Assembly: GCA_022494885.1 (NCBI GenBank)
Contig: JAGVSM010002437.1
Span: 49,058-113,057 of the forward strand
DNA from: Micrasema longulum
Taxonomy: Eukaryota; Arthropoda; Insecta; Trichoptera; Brachycentridae
DNA length: 64,000 nucleotides
Direction: 5' to 3'
A program made the position numbers and the translations under genes. The notes beneath the pieces were generated by a model. It was not told the origin of the DNA. It made no database searches and worked only from the letters and a program-made list of their open reading frames with translations. Position 1 is the first letter of the stretch. Each line of letters begins with the position of its first letter. This document shows, one piece after another, positions 11,950 to 23,812 of the stretch.

Positions 11950-12590
11950 ATATTAATACCATCAAAACTCTTTATTGCCCACTAGTTCGACCTACTATCT
12001 AAAATACGCTTCTCCAATTTGGTCTCCATTCTATGGAACTCATATTAACCATATCGCGTCTGTCCAACACCGTTTTCTAAGAAAAGTGGCATGGATGCTC
12101 GGATTGCAAAGGGGTAAAAAGAGCAATCTCGTAATCTGTCTTAATTGGACAAACGTAGAGCTGAGATAGATCTTATATGCATTTTCAAAATACTTAATGC
12201 TATCCCATCTCTGTTGCAATAAATTTCTTTTCATGTTCCCAACCATGTCACCAGAAGCCAAAATCTAATATTTATTAAATCTTTTAACAGCAACCTTTGT
12301 TTTTATGCCCCAATGTCCAGAATGAGTAGATTAGTCAATTCGTCTCACACAACTTGGGTATCTTTGGGGTAGATCTTCTAGCTTTTCGTAGATCTCTTCG
12401 CCACTTAAGCGGTGTGGGATGAAGATGGATTGTGCATGGTTTAGCTCGAAGTCTTATATGTTTATCGTGTTTATGAATATATTGTAAACAATTATTTTAT
12501 TGCCCTTGTTTGTCTTTGCTACATAGTTTTATGTTATTTTTGTTCAGTTTCTTGTATATGTTTTTTTATATATAATAAATAAAAAAATAA
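11950..12590 (+). mobile_element. Jockey-type LINE 3' remnant
   Basis: A broken frame reads LVRPTI, then KYASPIWSPFYGTHINHI and VQHRFLRKVAWMLG, the usual post-reverse-transcriptase region of Jockey-type elements. Stops and frameshifts follow. The 3' end (GTTTGTCTTTGCTACATAG ... ATATATAATAAATAAA) is shared with a reverse copy at 29975-30170. Confidence 0.7.
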
Positions 12591-13535
12591 CTTTAAAATT
12601 CAGGTATAACCCTTTTTTTTGCAAACTGGATCTGGCTCCATTTTTATACAAGGTCCTCAATTCCGTCTATCAATTCAACATGGGTAATATTATGGTTTCT
12701 TCACGTAATTTATAATAGATACCTGTTTTTTTTTTCATAATAATGGATTTGTTTTTTTTTTAATTCTATTGTTTAAAAGTCTTAACTTCTACATCTTAAC
12801 TCTTCAATCTTCCCAAGTTATTCCCTCGCCTAATACGTGTGTTTGACCTTTCGAGATTGCTCGCTGCAAACATGTTTCACCAAAGGTGATACCATCTCAT
12901 TTCCTAACAACGTATTTACATATTTCTATATCTATAGCGGAATTCCCAAAACAAACCACGCCCAGCTCAAGGTAATTACAGATAAAATTGCGAGTCGGGT
13001 TTCCGATAGTGGGTTGGAACAAAAAATATCCCATGAAAATACTTTTCACGTACCTATCTAATTAATTTTGCAATTGAAGCGATAATTTTTAGAGCACTTT
13101 TTTTTTAAAGAATTTTAATTTATTCATTTCAAATTACATTTGTTTACAGATGCACTAACTTATCATAGCTGTTTACGCTGTGCTCGTGTTAATAATTAAC
13201 AAGAAAAAACTAATAGTAACTTAAAATAAATAATAATTACACATGGCAAACAGCAATATTAAGAATAACAATTAACAAAAAAAAATAACATTAAATTATT
13301 TAAAAATAGTAAATATTATAAAATTATTTACATAGGATTCATTGAATCACTAATAAAATTCGATAAAATTATTGATATATAAAATAATTCAACAATTAGT
13401 AAATTAAATCAAACAAACGAATAAATTTAAATCATCATAAAATCAATCAATTAAAATCAATAAACAAGAATCTAAAGCCAAGCTGTCTTGCCCATATATA
13501 AAGTATACAAACAAAAATATACAAATAATATGTAA
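12591..13535. other. AT-rich, possible LINE 3' end
   Basis: The 13110-13260 part (TTTATTCATTTCAAATTACA and onward, minus orientation) has the look of a LINE 3' UTR but no coding remnant. Otherwise nothing was recognised. Confidence 0.3.
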
Positions 13536-13539
13536 AATC

Positions 13540-13722
13540 GATATACATGTACGAAAATGTAAATATTTGTTTGAAATGTTTAAGTATCTTCGTCGGTAAC
13601 CTATAATTGAACATGTTTTTTAAAAAAAACCTATTTATTTTTTTTATTTTGACTTATTTTATGTTGTAGATAAAATTTAAGATAAACGTTAACTTCCCAT
13701 TGTAATCGGGCCCCTGGGGGTG
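13540..13722 (+). mobile_element. MITE family G, right-half copy
   Basis: It matches 9591-9780 from the ATGTACGAAAATG block through AACTTCCCATTGTAATCGGG and ends at CCCCTGGG. The left inverted end is missing. Confidence 0.65.
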
Positions 13723-13779
13723 CGATATATTTAGCGAGCTAATGAAATTGATTAGAAATAGCAATAATTCCTATCACCA

Positions 13780-13955
13780 GTGTGTAACGTGCGCGGGTCG
13801 CCTGTTGCTTGCACAAATCGCCCGCGGCGCGAATCGCCTCGGATCTTTCCCCCTTCCCTCCTCCCGGCGCCCCCCGCCGCTCCTTTCATTTCCTGCTAAG
13901 CGAGAAAAAGTCCACATTCCTCAGCAGTTGTTGTACACTGTTTTTTGTTAAATTC
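13780..13955. promoter_or_regulatory. GC-rich island, candidate regulatory element
   Basis: A block rich in CG and C runs (CCCGGCGCCCCCCGCCGCTC) stands out from AT-rich surroundings and has no repeat partner in the window. It contains one ACATTCCT site (RCATTCCW class) near 13915. Lying in the presumed kibra intron, it could be an enhancer. Function is inferred from composition only. Confidence 0.35.
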
Positions 13956-14220
13956 AACATCTGCGCGTTGCGAAAAAATCAAATATGTATCGAAAGAGAG
14001 CGATTCACACGCCGCGACTTCGGGTTGCGTAACCCTGTTGCTATTAACTGTTAACCCATCACTTGCAAAAAGAAAATACATTATTCTAATTCATAGGGCT
14101 AATATACAATGGTTCATTTCGCCTACGTCCTATGAGAAAAAACGATATTTTTTGCATCCCTTTACCAAAAAATCATAAAAGAACTTTACAACATATAAAA
14201 TTTTAGTAAATAATTGTATA

Positions 14221-14580
14221 CAGGGTGTTCTTTAAACCTTATCACATCCGAAACCACAATGATCAGTATGGACAAGAAGACATATCAGCATATTTAAAAA
14301 ATATATTTAGAACAAAGAAAATTTTCAAAAATAAAATATTTAAAAAACAAATGGTTGCTTACTTCTGCAGGGGAAGTGAGGAGAGCGCGGCGCAGTATCA
14401 GACTCCCCCCTCCCCCTCCTCGTTTCTCTCCTGCAGAAGTAAGCAACCATTTGCTTTTTTTGATATTTAATTTTTTTTTAAATTATTTGTTCTAAAAAAA
14501 TGTTTTAATATGCCAATATGTCTTCTTGCTCATACTGATCATCGTGGTTTTGGACGTGACAGGGTTTAATGAACATCCTG
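14221..14580. mobile_element. Foldback element E, full copy
   Basis: It is flanked by TA on both sides. The ends are CAGGGTGTTCTTTAAACC and GGTTTAATGAACATCCTG, and almost the whole 360 bases are an inverted repeat: ATGGTTGCTTACTTCTGCAG at 14351 pairs with its complement at 14430. The loop is GC-rich. A second copy sits at 22504-22867. TA flanks suggest Tc1/mariner-type mobilisation. No coding capacity. Confidence 0.8.
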
Positions 14581-14973
14581 TATAATCACTTACCGACTTT
14601 ACTACGGTGACCGGTTTCTTCGGCACACTAATAACACTAACATGCAAATCCCCCTGTACACCTTAGCCATAGTAGTTGCGCAGAAATATAAAACCAACGC
14701 GCCGATAGGATACATGATTAAGTCGCTAAAACTAACATGCACTGACTACAATAAAAAATATTTTAAAAATCTTAGTGTTAGCTACTTAAAGCATGTGTCT
14801 TATTAGCAAGTTGGTTTTTTATTTATGTGCAATTACTATGGTGTTAGCGTTTAGTGGAATTTGTAATTTAGTGCAATTAGTATCCTGACGAGTAGACGGG
14901 TACGAAAAAATTCGTCAACAAACGAAGAATCCAAAGAAATAAAATAATATCATCAACGTTATTATGCTTCTTA
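14581..14973. other. No gene recognised
   Basis: Imperfect internal symmetry (ACTAACATGCA-type motifs at 14638 and 14728, and a CTTAGTGTTAGC stretch) hints at another decayed inverted-repeat element, but its ends could not be defined. Confidence 0.3.
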
Positions 14974-14981
14974 TTTTAGAC

Positions 14982-15580
14982 CAGTGTTTCCCACGGTGGG
15001 GCGTACGCCCCATCAGTGGGGCATAACGCCTCAGAGGTGGGGCACCACGCTTTAGAGAGGAGACACGTCGGCATTCCGCATATAAAGGGAATACTCATCG
15101 GTCATAAAGACAATGCCTGAGATGTACGAAATTGAAATATACGCCAAATTGTACTTAAAATAGAATGAAACCCGTAACTATTTCAATAATTATCTAAAAA
15201 CACCGAAACTGTGCAGGATGTAGCTGTATATGTTGTATTGGTACTGGACCCAAGCTGTATAATTGTATTGTGGTATTTTGATAGTACATTGTTATAGGCA
15301 TGTCAATGCGCGGAAGACGTGTCTATAAAGGGCACCATACACGTATTTATTTTATTCTACTTAATGACATTTTCAATTTGTGTTTTGTAATAATTTCAGT
15401 TATAATATATGTATTAGAATAGGTTTTATTTAATTTCATTGGGGGTTCATATGTTTACAAACATATTACAAGATGATTTGAAAATTTACCTGCTGTTTAA
15501 TTAAAAAAGATGCCGGTGGGGCATCTGACTTTTGAAAAGACTACGGTGGGGCATGGCATAAAGAAGGCTGGGAAACACTG
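14982..15580. mobile_element. hAT-like non-autonomous element with 8-bp duplication
   Basis: The ends are CAGTGTTTCCCACGG and CTGGGAAACACTG, the canonical hAT terminal form. The flanks TTTTAGAC (14974-14981) and TACTAGAC (15581-15588) are an 8-bp target duplication with two mismatches. GGTGGGGC or AGTGGGGC motifs repeat near both ends (three at the left, two at the right), as expected for subterminal transposase-binding repeats. The interior encodes no transposase. Confidence 0.8.
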
Positions 15581-15588
15581 TACTAGAC

Positions 15589-16845
15589 CGATTTTTTGGT
15601 TTGGTCAAAAACATTGGTAATTGCAGATTAACCAAAAATTCACAGAAGCGGAATGAAATCGCCGATTAAATTAATTTGTAAGTTGAATTAAAACAATTAT
15701 CTTATCAGAAGGTAGATAAATAAGTGTAGGTAAGTTGGTTTTTCCCAAGATAGTAAAAGAAAACAATAACATGTAACGAAGCAGCGCAAGACAAGAGATG
15801 AAACGGGTTAAAGAACTCTTTGAATTCCGATCGCATAACTGGCGTCCACGCATGCGCGCTAAATTAATAAAACTGGCTTTAACTTTCATTATTTAATCAA
15901 AGATAATCCTAAATGTTTTTTCGGACCCATTGTTCTGGCGGACATAAAATTAATAATAAAACCTTAGCGAGTTTTAATTTGTAATAAAATTGAATTCAAG
16001 GGACGGAAATTCCCACGCTCACATCCAGAACAAGAAACTTCCATTATTAAAATTATCATCAATAATAATGTTATTTGTAACGTGAAGAGATTCAGACACC
16101 TTATCATAGCACAAAACAAGTATGTACCTACCTCGGTAGCAGGGGCGAACCGTGTATAGAAGCGATTATGCGCAGCTTACCATTATATCTGACTAATCAT
16201 AACAATGTTTTACTTTAATTTTATTTACAGAAAAAAAAAAAATTACCATTTATTTTAAATCATTTTCACCGTTCGTATTTGTATACAAATATTAATATTA
16301 ATAAAGCGCGCCCAGCGCCTGGGTGAGCCAAGACACTAGCCGATTATTCCAGCTTATTTTTTCAAACAAATAGTATACTATTTTTAGAATGAATCAGTCA
16401 GTACACTAGAATATTTTATTTTTAACGTTCTGTCACGCATAAGCAAAGTTTATAAAATATTTGAATTGCCTCTACTTGTATTTGAATAAGTAAAGTGACT
16501 TATTCATAAATAATATTTTAAATCTTGTATTTTAAAAACATTTTCAAGGTTTTCATAGTTCCGCTCACAATCAGAAAAACTGGATATTATATTTTAAAAT
16601 ACTCGAGAATTCAATGTTTTTTTTCCTATTTTGATTTATAAATCTTAGAACACTCCATTCTGTGCTTGTAACTTGTTTTAAGAAAACTACATAAAAAAAC
16701 AAAAATATAGGTAGAATACTTAATATAATTTCTTTAAATTACAACATTTAAAAGCATATTATGGTGCATGAATATTATTCATTTATTAATTTTTAATTAG
16801 GCCAAAACGCATGCAAAATTACACTATTTGGGTTATTATTATGTG
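15589..16845. other. No gene recognised
   Basis: AT-rich DNA without internal partners or exon-like frames. It may hold decayed elements. Confidence 0.35.
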
Positions 16846-16849
16846 GGTT

Positions 16850-16962
16850 TGTCCGAATGTTTTTGGATAGTGGCCACATAAACCCTGAACCCTAGCCATA
16901 AAACCTAGACTTACATATTTCCTTCTCAAAAATATTCTCCATCTCTGTTGTAATTTGTTAAA
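16850..16962 (-). repeat. MITE family D fragment
   Basis: It carries GTGGCCACATAAACC, CCTAGACTTACATATTTCC, TTCTCAAAAAT and CTCTGTTG in the order of the reversed family D interior. Confidence 0.55.
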
Positions 16963-17040
16963 ATAAAATAATAATCGTCGTGCGAGCATGGGAAGACGTT
17001 TTTTTTATAAAAAATAAAGGGATAATCCACTAAGCCACTA

Positions 17041-17212
17041 TTTGGAAGCTTGTCAGCGGGTCGGAAAGAGGGGATATGGAAGGAGGTTATTAAAAATACA
17101 TCGCAACACCCAGACCAAATGAGAAAAAATATTTCTTCCAACCGGCAAAAATCGAACCCGCAACACCAGTTTCATAGTTGGCCGTCTAATCAACTGCGCC
17201 ATGGCGCCTGTC
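17041..17212 (-). repeat. SINE family A, reverse copy
   Basis: The reverse complement carries the CAGGCGCCATGGCGCAGTTG head, a B box (GGTTCGATTTTTG, partly decayed) and the same body, ending at GCTGACAAGCTTCC. It confirms the family defined at 396. Confidence 0.7.
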
Positions 17213-18300
17213 ATAGTATTAACAATGGTTTAAAATCACTGCAAAATACGGTTTCTAAAATAAAAATTAGTCACATTAGATTCCTACATTGTAGTTTTTT
17301 TTGCAAATATACTACCTAGCAGTGGCGAATGGTGATTTTAGTTACAGGTAAGCTATAAAAAAAATCATATATTTGTACCTACGTAGAAGGTACATAATAT
17401 AATGTAAGTAATATATACTATAAATTGATATTTTTCTGTGGTTCTGTGTGGTACAACAACTCTCATCCGTGAAATCAACTCAAACGACGTAACTTCGTGA
17501 TATATTATATTATATAGATATATTATCCATTTCTCTAATACAAGACCCATTAAAAAATAAATAAAAAATAGCACTATGGATTCAGTCGATATTAGGTATT
17601 CAGTTGAAATGTCAACTGGCCGAATTATTCTAGAAATGAATAGTGCTAAAAACGGCCGCGTCGAGCGCCATATGTCGTGCAATATGACGCATGAAAGTAA
17701 TTATAGTCTTATGTCAAAATACTATAATTACTTTCAAACCCTTCCCTCGTGCAGTAAAGGCATTTTTGAGAAAATTAACATCTCATAAAAAAATAAGCAC
17801 GCACAATAATACATTTCAAACGAATAAAAACACGAATTTTGCGTGGGACATTTTAAGCACAGTTAGCCAAATTATTCCGCCGATTCGTGCACAACTTTAG
17901 AACGAATTGACAAAACGATACACGATTCGAATACATGCATATTTTCATTACAGAAACCTCGAGATTGTTATCAAAGGAAACAAGCTAATAAGAATTTAAC
18001 TACGCCGACCCACAAAACTGTCATTTACCTTAAATTTCGTTGACACAAGGTTAAAATTTACAGTACTGACTGCCACAGGCTCCTATTCTGCTACTGCGAG
18101 CTGAATTTAAAACGTGACTGTCAATGGTACAATCAGCTTTCGTTTTTACTAGTCCGTGAGTAATGTTAAACCAGTTGGTAAATGTTAACTTTAGCAGATA
18201 GATATTACCAGAAATGTAATAAAAACCATGGCAGGAGACAGAGTAAAAACAATATTATTATTGTTATAATTTTAAATACTCAATTAAAGAATTTAATCGA
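17213..18300. other. No gene recognised
   Basis: Nothing but ordinary AT-rich sequence could be supported here. Confidence 0.35.
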
Positions 18301-18304
18301 TTGA

Positions 18305-18535
18305 ATCGACATTACATCATTATTATTATTAATAATAATCATGGTTTATTAACAAAAAAATAACAATTTCTTTATCTACAACATACACGCTCAGATTTCT
18401 CTGGACCATGTCTAGTCTGCCTAACTAGAACAACTTGTTTTAAGGCACATTTTTATGAAAAATAAACAATAAAATGACTACCCACTAGTTAATTTTTATA
18501 CAGTTATACAATATTCATTCATAATATATATTTTA
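18305..18535 (-). mobile_element. LINE 3' end, reverse copy
   Basis: It matches 28797-29010 through TGGTTTATTAACAAAAA, TTTCTTTATCTAC, TTTCTCTGGA, GTGTCTAGTCTG or its variant, and AATAAACAATAA. Both copies are preceded by the same ATT-repeat tail. The coding part survives only in the 28797 copy. Confidence 0.65.
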
Positions 18536-18687
18536 AATAACACACCGAGGGTTAAATATTAGAATTGGGTTATCATATAATTTTTTGATGCAATTTTATA
18601 CTACATGCATCTGATTATTTTGACTGCTCCAAGGAAGACATTAAGGCTGTAGTCTGATACTTTTCAGTTCAATTAAAATATGTTCAA

Positions 18688-18975
18688 CAATGTTTGATTA
18701 TGTCCAAATGCTTGCAGACTGGCTGGATTTCCTCCCTAGGGAGTTGTTCATATTTAAATTTATTTCAACAGAGGGAAAACATTTTCGAGAAGGGAATATG
18801 GAAGTCTAGGCATTTACAGGGCTTATGACCTGTCATTGGCTGGTTTAAGTGGCCACTTTACACACTGTGTAACATTCACCATTCTGCCCATGTTTGAACA
18901 TCCACATTTCCTCAACTCTTCCATCTGTTGACTTTTGTGAAGTAAAAGAGCTGAAACCTTTATCACGCGGGTGAG
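18688..18975 (+). repeat. MITE family D copy
   Basis: It contains ATGTCCAAATGCTTGCAGAC, CTCCCTAGGGAGTT, GAGAAGGGAATATGGAAGTC, GACCTGTCATTGGCTGG and ACCATTCTGCCCAT in order. The right end is unclear. Confidence 0.65.
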
Positions 18976-19065
18976 ATTCATCCGGCTGAACCAAATCACC
19001 TACTAGGCAACGCCTGAAAACAATTTTTCAATTTTTATACTTCTTCTTTTACCAGGTAGTAATTC

Positions 19066-19150
19066 AACAATGTTTGATTAAGCCCTGTAAATGCCTAGAC
19101 TTCCATATTCCCTTCTCAAAAATTTTCCCTCTCTGTTGAAATAAATTAAA
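19066..19150 (-). repeat. MITE family D fragment, reversed
   Basis: CCCTGTAAATGCCTAGACTT, ATTCCCTTCTCAAAAATTTT and CCCTCTCTGTTG read as the reversed D interior. With the 18688 copy it forms an inverted pair. Confidence 0.55.
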
Positions 19151-19240
19151 AATATGTTCAAATTATTAGAATAAATTTTATTGAAATACTTTGTCTTTAT
19201 ATGGCTACCGATGTACTTAAGTTGAATCTAAATTTAAAGA

Positions 19241-19500
19241 GGCGTAATCTGTAGTAGTGTAGTGGTCAGTGCGTTGGATCACCATGCAAGAGGTTTCGGG
19301 TTCGATTCCCGACACTGTTGACATTAAATATTTATTTAAAAATGTGTTTTTACACTAGAATATTTCATAGTCCCTGGACTGGTACCTGAAGCGCAATACT
19401 AATAATCTTACCTTCATGTTACAAAAAAATGATTTAGGTACACTGCGATTGGTGTACCAATGCATGATTAGGTGCGGAAATGATAATGATGATTTATTAT
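19241..19500 (+). repeat. SINE family B, best full copy
   Basis: The A box region TAGTGTAGTGGTCAGTG and the B box GGGTTCGATTCCC (19298-19310) are followed by a body with GACATTAAATATTTATTT, TTTACACTAGAATATTTCAT, CTGGACTGGTACCTGAAGC and ACACTGCGATTGGTGTA. The same head and body recur at 51081 (plus), 21915 and 55060 (minus), plus fragments. Confidence 0.8.
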
Positions 19501-20165
19501 CAGAAATACCTAAGAAAATGATTATTTATGCCTAATGTTAATTTTCTTTTTTTTTTTAATGGCGCGATTTTGAAAGAACGACATTTTTTAAAATGACGAA
19601 ATCGAATGATTTACTTATTTTTTATCAGACAGCCATAAGAGGAAACCGATTTTTTCTAGTTCCCCCGGACATTTTTCGGTGGAATGTTAATACGTTAAAA
19701 TAATAAAACGAGTTGATGTAACAAGTATATTATTTTTTAATTATTTATTTATAAGTTACGCAAATAGATGTCGGAGTATAATTTATAAAGGTAATGTCTG
19801 AGCTCTAAGGTCACCAGTCACCACACGCGGCCATAACATTCCGTCACATTTTTCTACTGTTATTGCGCAATCAAAGCAAGTACCTAATTTGAATTTCAGA
19901 CAAGCTCGTAATTCGCAACAGCCTTAAGCCGTCCATAAACAAAATTGGCCAAACATTCATATACACGTATTGTGTATTCTTGGCATAGCCTTTTTAAAAA
20001 ATACAAGAATAGCAAAAAATATATAAGAGTAAGTTAATAATATAATAAAATTAATTATACATATATGTACAGATATCCGAATAATCACATTTGTGACGGG
20101 TTGCAGTACCGTGGTACCTTAAATTCTCGTATAAATAAATAACATTGTTTAGGTGTTTAAGATAC
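19501..20165. other. No gene recognised
   Basis: AT-rich DNA. A short GC-richer part near 19800-19860 was not classified. Confidence 0.3.
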
Positions 20166-20169
20166 AGTA

Positions 20170-20640
20170 TGCGCATTGAAATTGCATTACAAATGCTTCG
20201 TCGCTCCAATCGAGCTGCGGACTTATTGCGAATTCATCATTCGTAGTCAATCGATAGAGAATCGTCCCAATAATAAAATATGGCGCAGAGAAAAGCACAA
20301 GATACGACCATTCACGAGGCATATTTATATCCCACAAGCTCAATCACAAATAACTATCGACGTGCTGATAAGCGACGGGATAACATTCGCACCACGGTTG
20401 TTTATCGTATTCGCGATCACAATGGAACATCCGTGAACACCTAATATTAAATGTCAAAATATTTACATTTCGTAATTCACGTCGAGCAAATCGCTATCGT
20501 CACAAGGTCCTCTCCGTGCGTATTCGCACGAGGACAATGCGGTAATCATTGTTCCGCGGAGATAGCCTGTTTACACGTGGACAATAGTCGAGTCCTAGGA
20601 CTTAAAAATATTGTATTGTCTAACTATGGGAAACCCTGAT
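20170..20640 (+). repeat. Unclassified repeat H, copy 2, in a moderately GC-rich block
   Basis: Bases 20330-20480 match the reverse complement of 4380-4500. A further motif near 20569 (GTTTACACGTGGACAATA) resembles GTTTACATGTGGACAATA at 36218. Whether this is one mobile element or shared regulatory modules is unclear. Confidence 0.5.
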
Positions 20641-21160
20641 TTATTCAATACGAATATTTGAATTCTCGGACATTTAGATGACTTCGCGCTAATATTTATA
20701 TAATTCCATAGATATCCGGACAATTATCATTGTTTTTGACGTTACATGAATGAGTGTAATTACTACTAGTACGATAAATTGTAAATAGGGGGGTGTAATT
20801 ACTTTAAAAATATCATTACAGCATTCTCGGTGTAGGATTCACATAGAGATACACCCGCCTAGCGTTTCCATGATAATTCCTGGCTCTAATTAATTATTAT
20901 GAATAGTGAATACAAACGCTGAGAAGCGGCAATTAAAATTCCACGGAATTCTTTCAACCGTGGCGCATAATAGGTTGGGTTGAAGGTGGAAGTTGATGGA
21001 AATTAAATTATTGCTATTTCATCCAATTTAATTAGCACGTGAAATTAATAACATACGATATAATAATGATAAGCAAAATTAAAAATTGCACATTTTCAGG
21101 ATACATTTTATAGATTTTTTTCTTCTCATTCATTTCAAATTGGCGAATAAGCCTAATTGT
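20641..21160. other. No gene recognised
   Basis: AT-rich single-copy-looking sequence. Confidence 0.3.
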
Positions 21161-21914
21161 CGTTTTAACTCTTGTGTGGCTATGATGTAACACGAGTCTA
21201 CGTAGGATACAAGAGTTAATATATCTCTCTTATTTTTTTAAATTATAAAGTTGTATTTTTGTGATCTTCAAATGGACATTTTCACATCTGATTTGGAAAG
21301 TAAAATTTGTACAAATATGCTGGATTTTAATAAAAAAATTATTTATACTTACTACGCGAAGAATAATTATACGAATGAAAGTGATGCCAATACCACAGTA
21401 AATCTGTTTTTGTACGAGAATAGAACAAATAAGTTCTGTGGCCGGTGTTTTATTATTATTTTAGCACTATCTTTACAGAATACAGAACAAATTCGTCATA
21501 ATTTAAAATTAGGATCATCATTCCCCTTTCCGCACCTAATAGTACATAGGTACATTGATTTATTTTCTTTTATTTAGGAAACATACAGTACAGTTACATA
21601 GTTTTATATTTTACACAGTTAGACTTAACTCTAATGGACCAGTGAAGTTTCCATATTATATAATAATTATATGTAAGGTTATTAATTAAAGAACAAAAAA
21701 GAGAAGGAAAATAAACATAAATAGAAGTTGTTTAAAAATTAAAATCAAAGTGAAAAATGAAGAAAATTTCTAAAAGTAATTAAAATAAAGAATGAAAAAC
21801 ATGCTTAGATGTAATAATAAAATAATAACATTTTTTTAAAAAGGAAAAACATAAATATACACATACATATTTTAAAGGATTCAAAGAAACGATGAGAAGA
21901 ATCTTTAAATAAGA

Positions 21915-22092
21915 TTACACCAATCGCAGTTTATCTGGATCATTTTATGTTACATGAAGGTAAGATAATCAGTCTTGCGCTTCAGGGGCCCGTCCAGGGA
22001 CTATGAAATATTATAGAGTAAAACACCTTTGTTTATAAATATTTCATGTCATCCATGCCGGGAATCGAACCTGAGACCTCCCACGAGGCCGA
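21915..22092 (-). repeat. SINE family B, reverse copy
   Basis: The reverse complement gives the B box GGTTCGATTCCCGGC, then GACATGAAATATTTAT and the CTGGACGGG..CCTGAAGCGC block. It lies inside the composite at 21167-23513. Confidence 0.7.
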
Positions 22093-22503
22093 CATTATTA
22101 CTCGTATTTATAATAAATACTTTTTAAATGCAGAATCTTTCGTATCCTCTTTTAGTTTTTCATTGGAGGCTTAAGATATGGTAAATCGAAGTTTTTTGAT
22201 TTTTTTCATTTTAAAATTAGCAGTTGGCTTTGCTATTGTAAATTAATCATGAATCAACAATGCTAATGATAATGCTATTTCTGTGATGGTTGTAATATGG
22301 GTTGGATGGTCACCGTCACCGGTCGTCCTTCGTGACCTCTGATCTCCTGATACCAACCGGAGGAATGTGGAATTCCACCCATCCTCCACCACTAGAAATA
22401 CGTAACTTAAAACTACGTATGTCATTTAAAACGTGCGTAAATAATTCAATTTATTTTTAATTTTTATATAAGAAGAATGCCAGTAACTATTACATACATA
22501 CTA

Positions 22504-22867
22504 TAGGGTGTTCTTTAAACTCTGTCACATCCGAAACCACGATGATCAGTATGGGCAAGAAAACATATTAGCATATTTAAAAAAGTATTTAGAACAATGA
22601 AATTTTGTTTAAATAAAATATTTAAAAAACACAGATGGTTGCTTACTTCTGCAGGGGAGAAGTTAGGGGAGCGCAGCGCAGTATTAGACTCTCCCCCCCC
22701 CCATCCTCGCTTCGCCCCTGCAGAAGTAAGCAACCATTTGCTTTTTTTAATATTTTATTTTTTAAAATTTTATTCGTTCTAAAAAAATATTTTAATGCGC
22801 CAATATGTCTTCTCGCTCATACTGATCATCGTGGTCTCGGATGTGACAGGGTTTAATGAACACCCTG
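22504..22867. mobile_element. Foldback element E, second copy
   Basis: Same layout as 14221: AGGGTGTTCTTTAAAC at the left, GTTTAATGAACACCCTG then TA at the right, with the ATGGTTGCTTACTTCTGCAG arm and its complement. The C-run in the loop is longer here. Confidence 0.8.
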
Positions 22868-23520
22868 TATAACAGAGGTAAGTTTTTTTTTATGCGTTCT
22901 TATGATTTAGCTAAATATTTATTTTTTTCTGCTATTTTATTTTAGTCGTTAACTCTCAAAAGGCTGGCAAATAATTCCTTTGCGTGCGGTGATGTAACAT
23001 CGTATTACCACAAGCAAAAGACGGAATATTCTAAAGCTCAGACATATGAAAAAAAAACATGGAGACATACAGTTTAATAATTATTTTTCTATAATTTATA
23101 AAAATAAACATATAATTCAACCCTGTTATAGCAACAAAAAACATAAATTCACCGCACTTAATTCACGTGTGCGTCCCCCGTCACTGTCAACAACCGACTG
23201 AATTTGTTTCACACAACACCGGCTACGGCGGCTACAGAACAGGGTCTCTGTCTTCCTTGTTATGTGTTCTATCTTCGTGCTCTCTCTAAAACAGATGTAT
23301 TGCTGTATTTGCGGACATTATCTGGTAGCAAGGTCAAATATGTTTTGTATTTAAAATCCAGTAGTTATACAAATTTTACGTTCCAAATCCGGTGTGCAAA
23401 TGTCCATTTTAAGATTATTAAAAATACAACTTCATCATTTAAAAAAATAAGAGAGATATATCAAGTCTTTTATCGTCTGTCGACTAGTGTGACATCACAG
23501 CCACACAAGAGTTAAAAACC

Positions 23521-23612
23521 GTGTTGGAAAATGGGATACAAGATGCTAAAGGACGGGATTCGAACTTTGAACCACCTGATCCAGGATCCGCGACACTACC
23601 CACGGGATTATA
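23521..23612 (-). repeat. SINE family C, 5' part
   Basis: It contains GTTGGAAAATGGGAT, GGGATTCGAACT and GCGACACTACCCACGGGA, the reversed head of family C. It abuts another copy in the same orientation. Confidence 0.55.
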
Positions 23613-23631
23613 TATTTTTTTTTAAAGGAAA

Positions 23632-23812
23632 AGAAATATTTGCGTTCTTATGATTTACCCAAATATTTAATTTTGAGGGTCATTTTCAACGAGTTGTAAA
23701 TAACTCACTATTAGAAAATGGAATCAAGTTGAGGTAGAGTGGGATTCGAACCACAGACCTTTGGTCCGTGAGTCCGAGACACTAGCCACAGAACCACAAC
23801 CCGATTTGTACT
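23632..23812 (-). repeat. SINE family C, full copy
   Basis: On the minus strand the head GGTTGTGGTTCTGTGGCTAG and the B box TGGTTCGAATCCC are followed by a body ending in TTGCGTTCTTATG-reverse. It forms a good alignment partner for 28521. Confidence 0.75.

Larger units (their letters stand above)
21167..23513. mobile_element. 2.3-kb composite with long inverted ends
   Basis: The first ~280 bases (AACTCTTGTGTGGCTATGAT ... GTGGCCGGTGTTTTA) are matched in reverse complement by the last ~290 (23220-23513, outer end CACACAAGAGTT). Shared blocks include ATATATCTCTCTTATTTTTT and GTTGTATTTTT. The inside holds a reverse SINE B (21915), a foldback E (22504), a short SINE C tail and unclassified DNA. 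Either this is one DNA transposon with long inverted ends and later insertions, or two oppositely oriented copies of one repeat. No transposase frame was seen. Confidence 0.6.
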
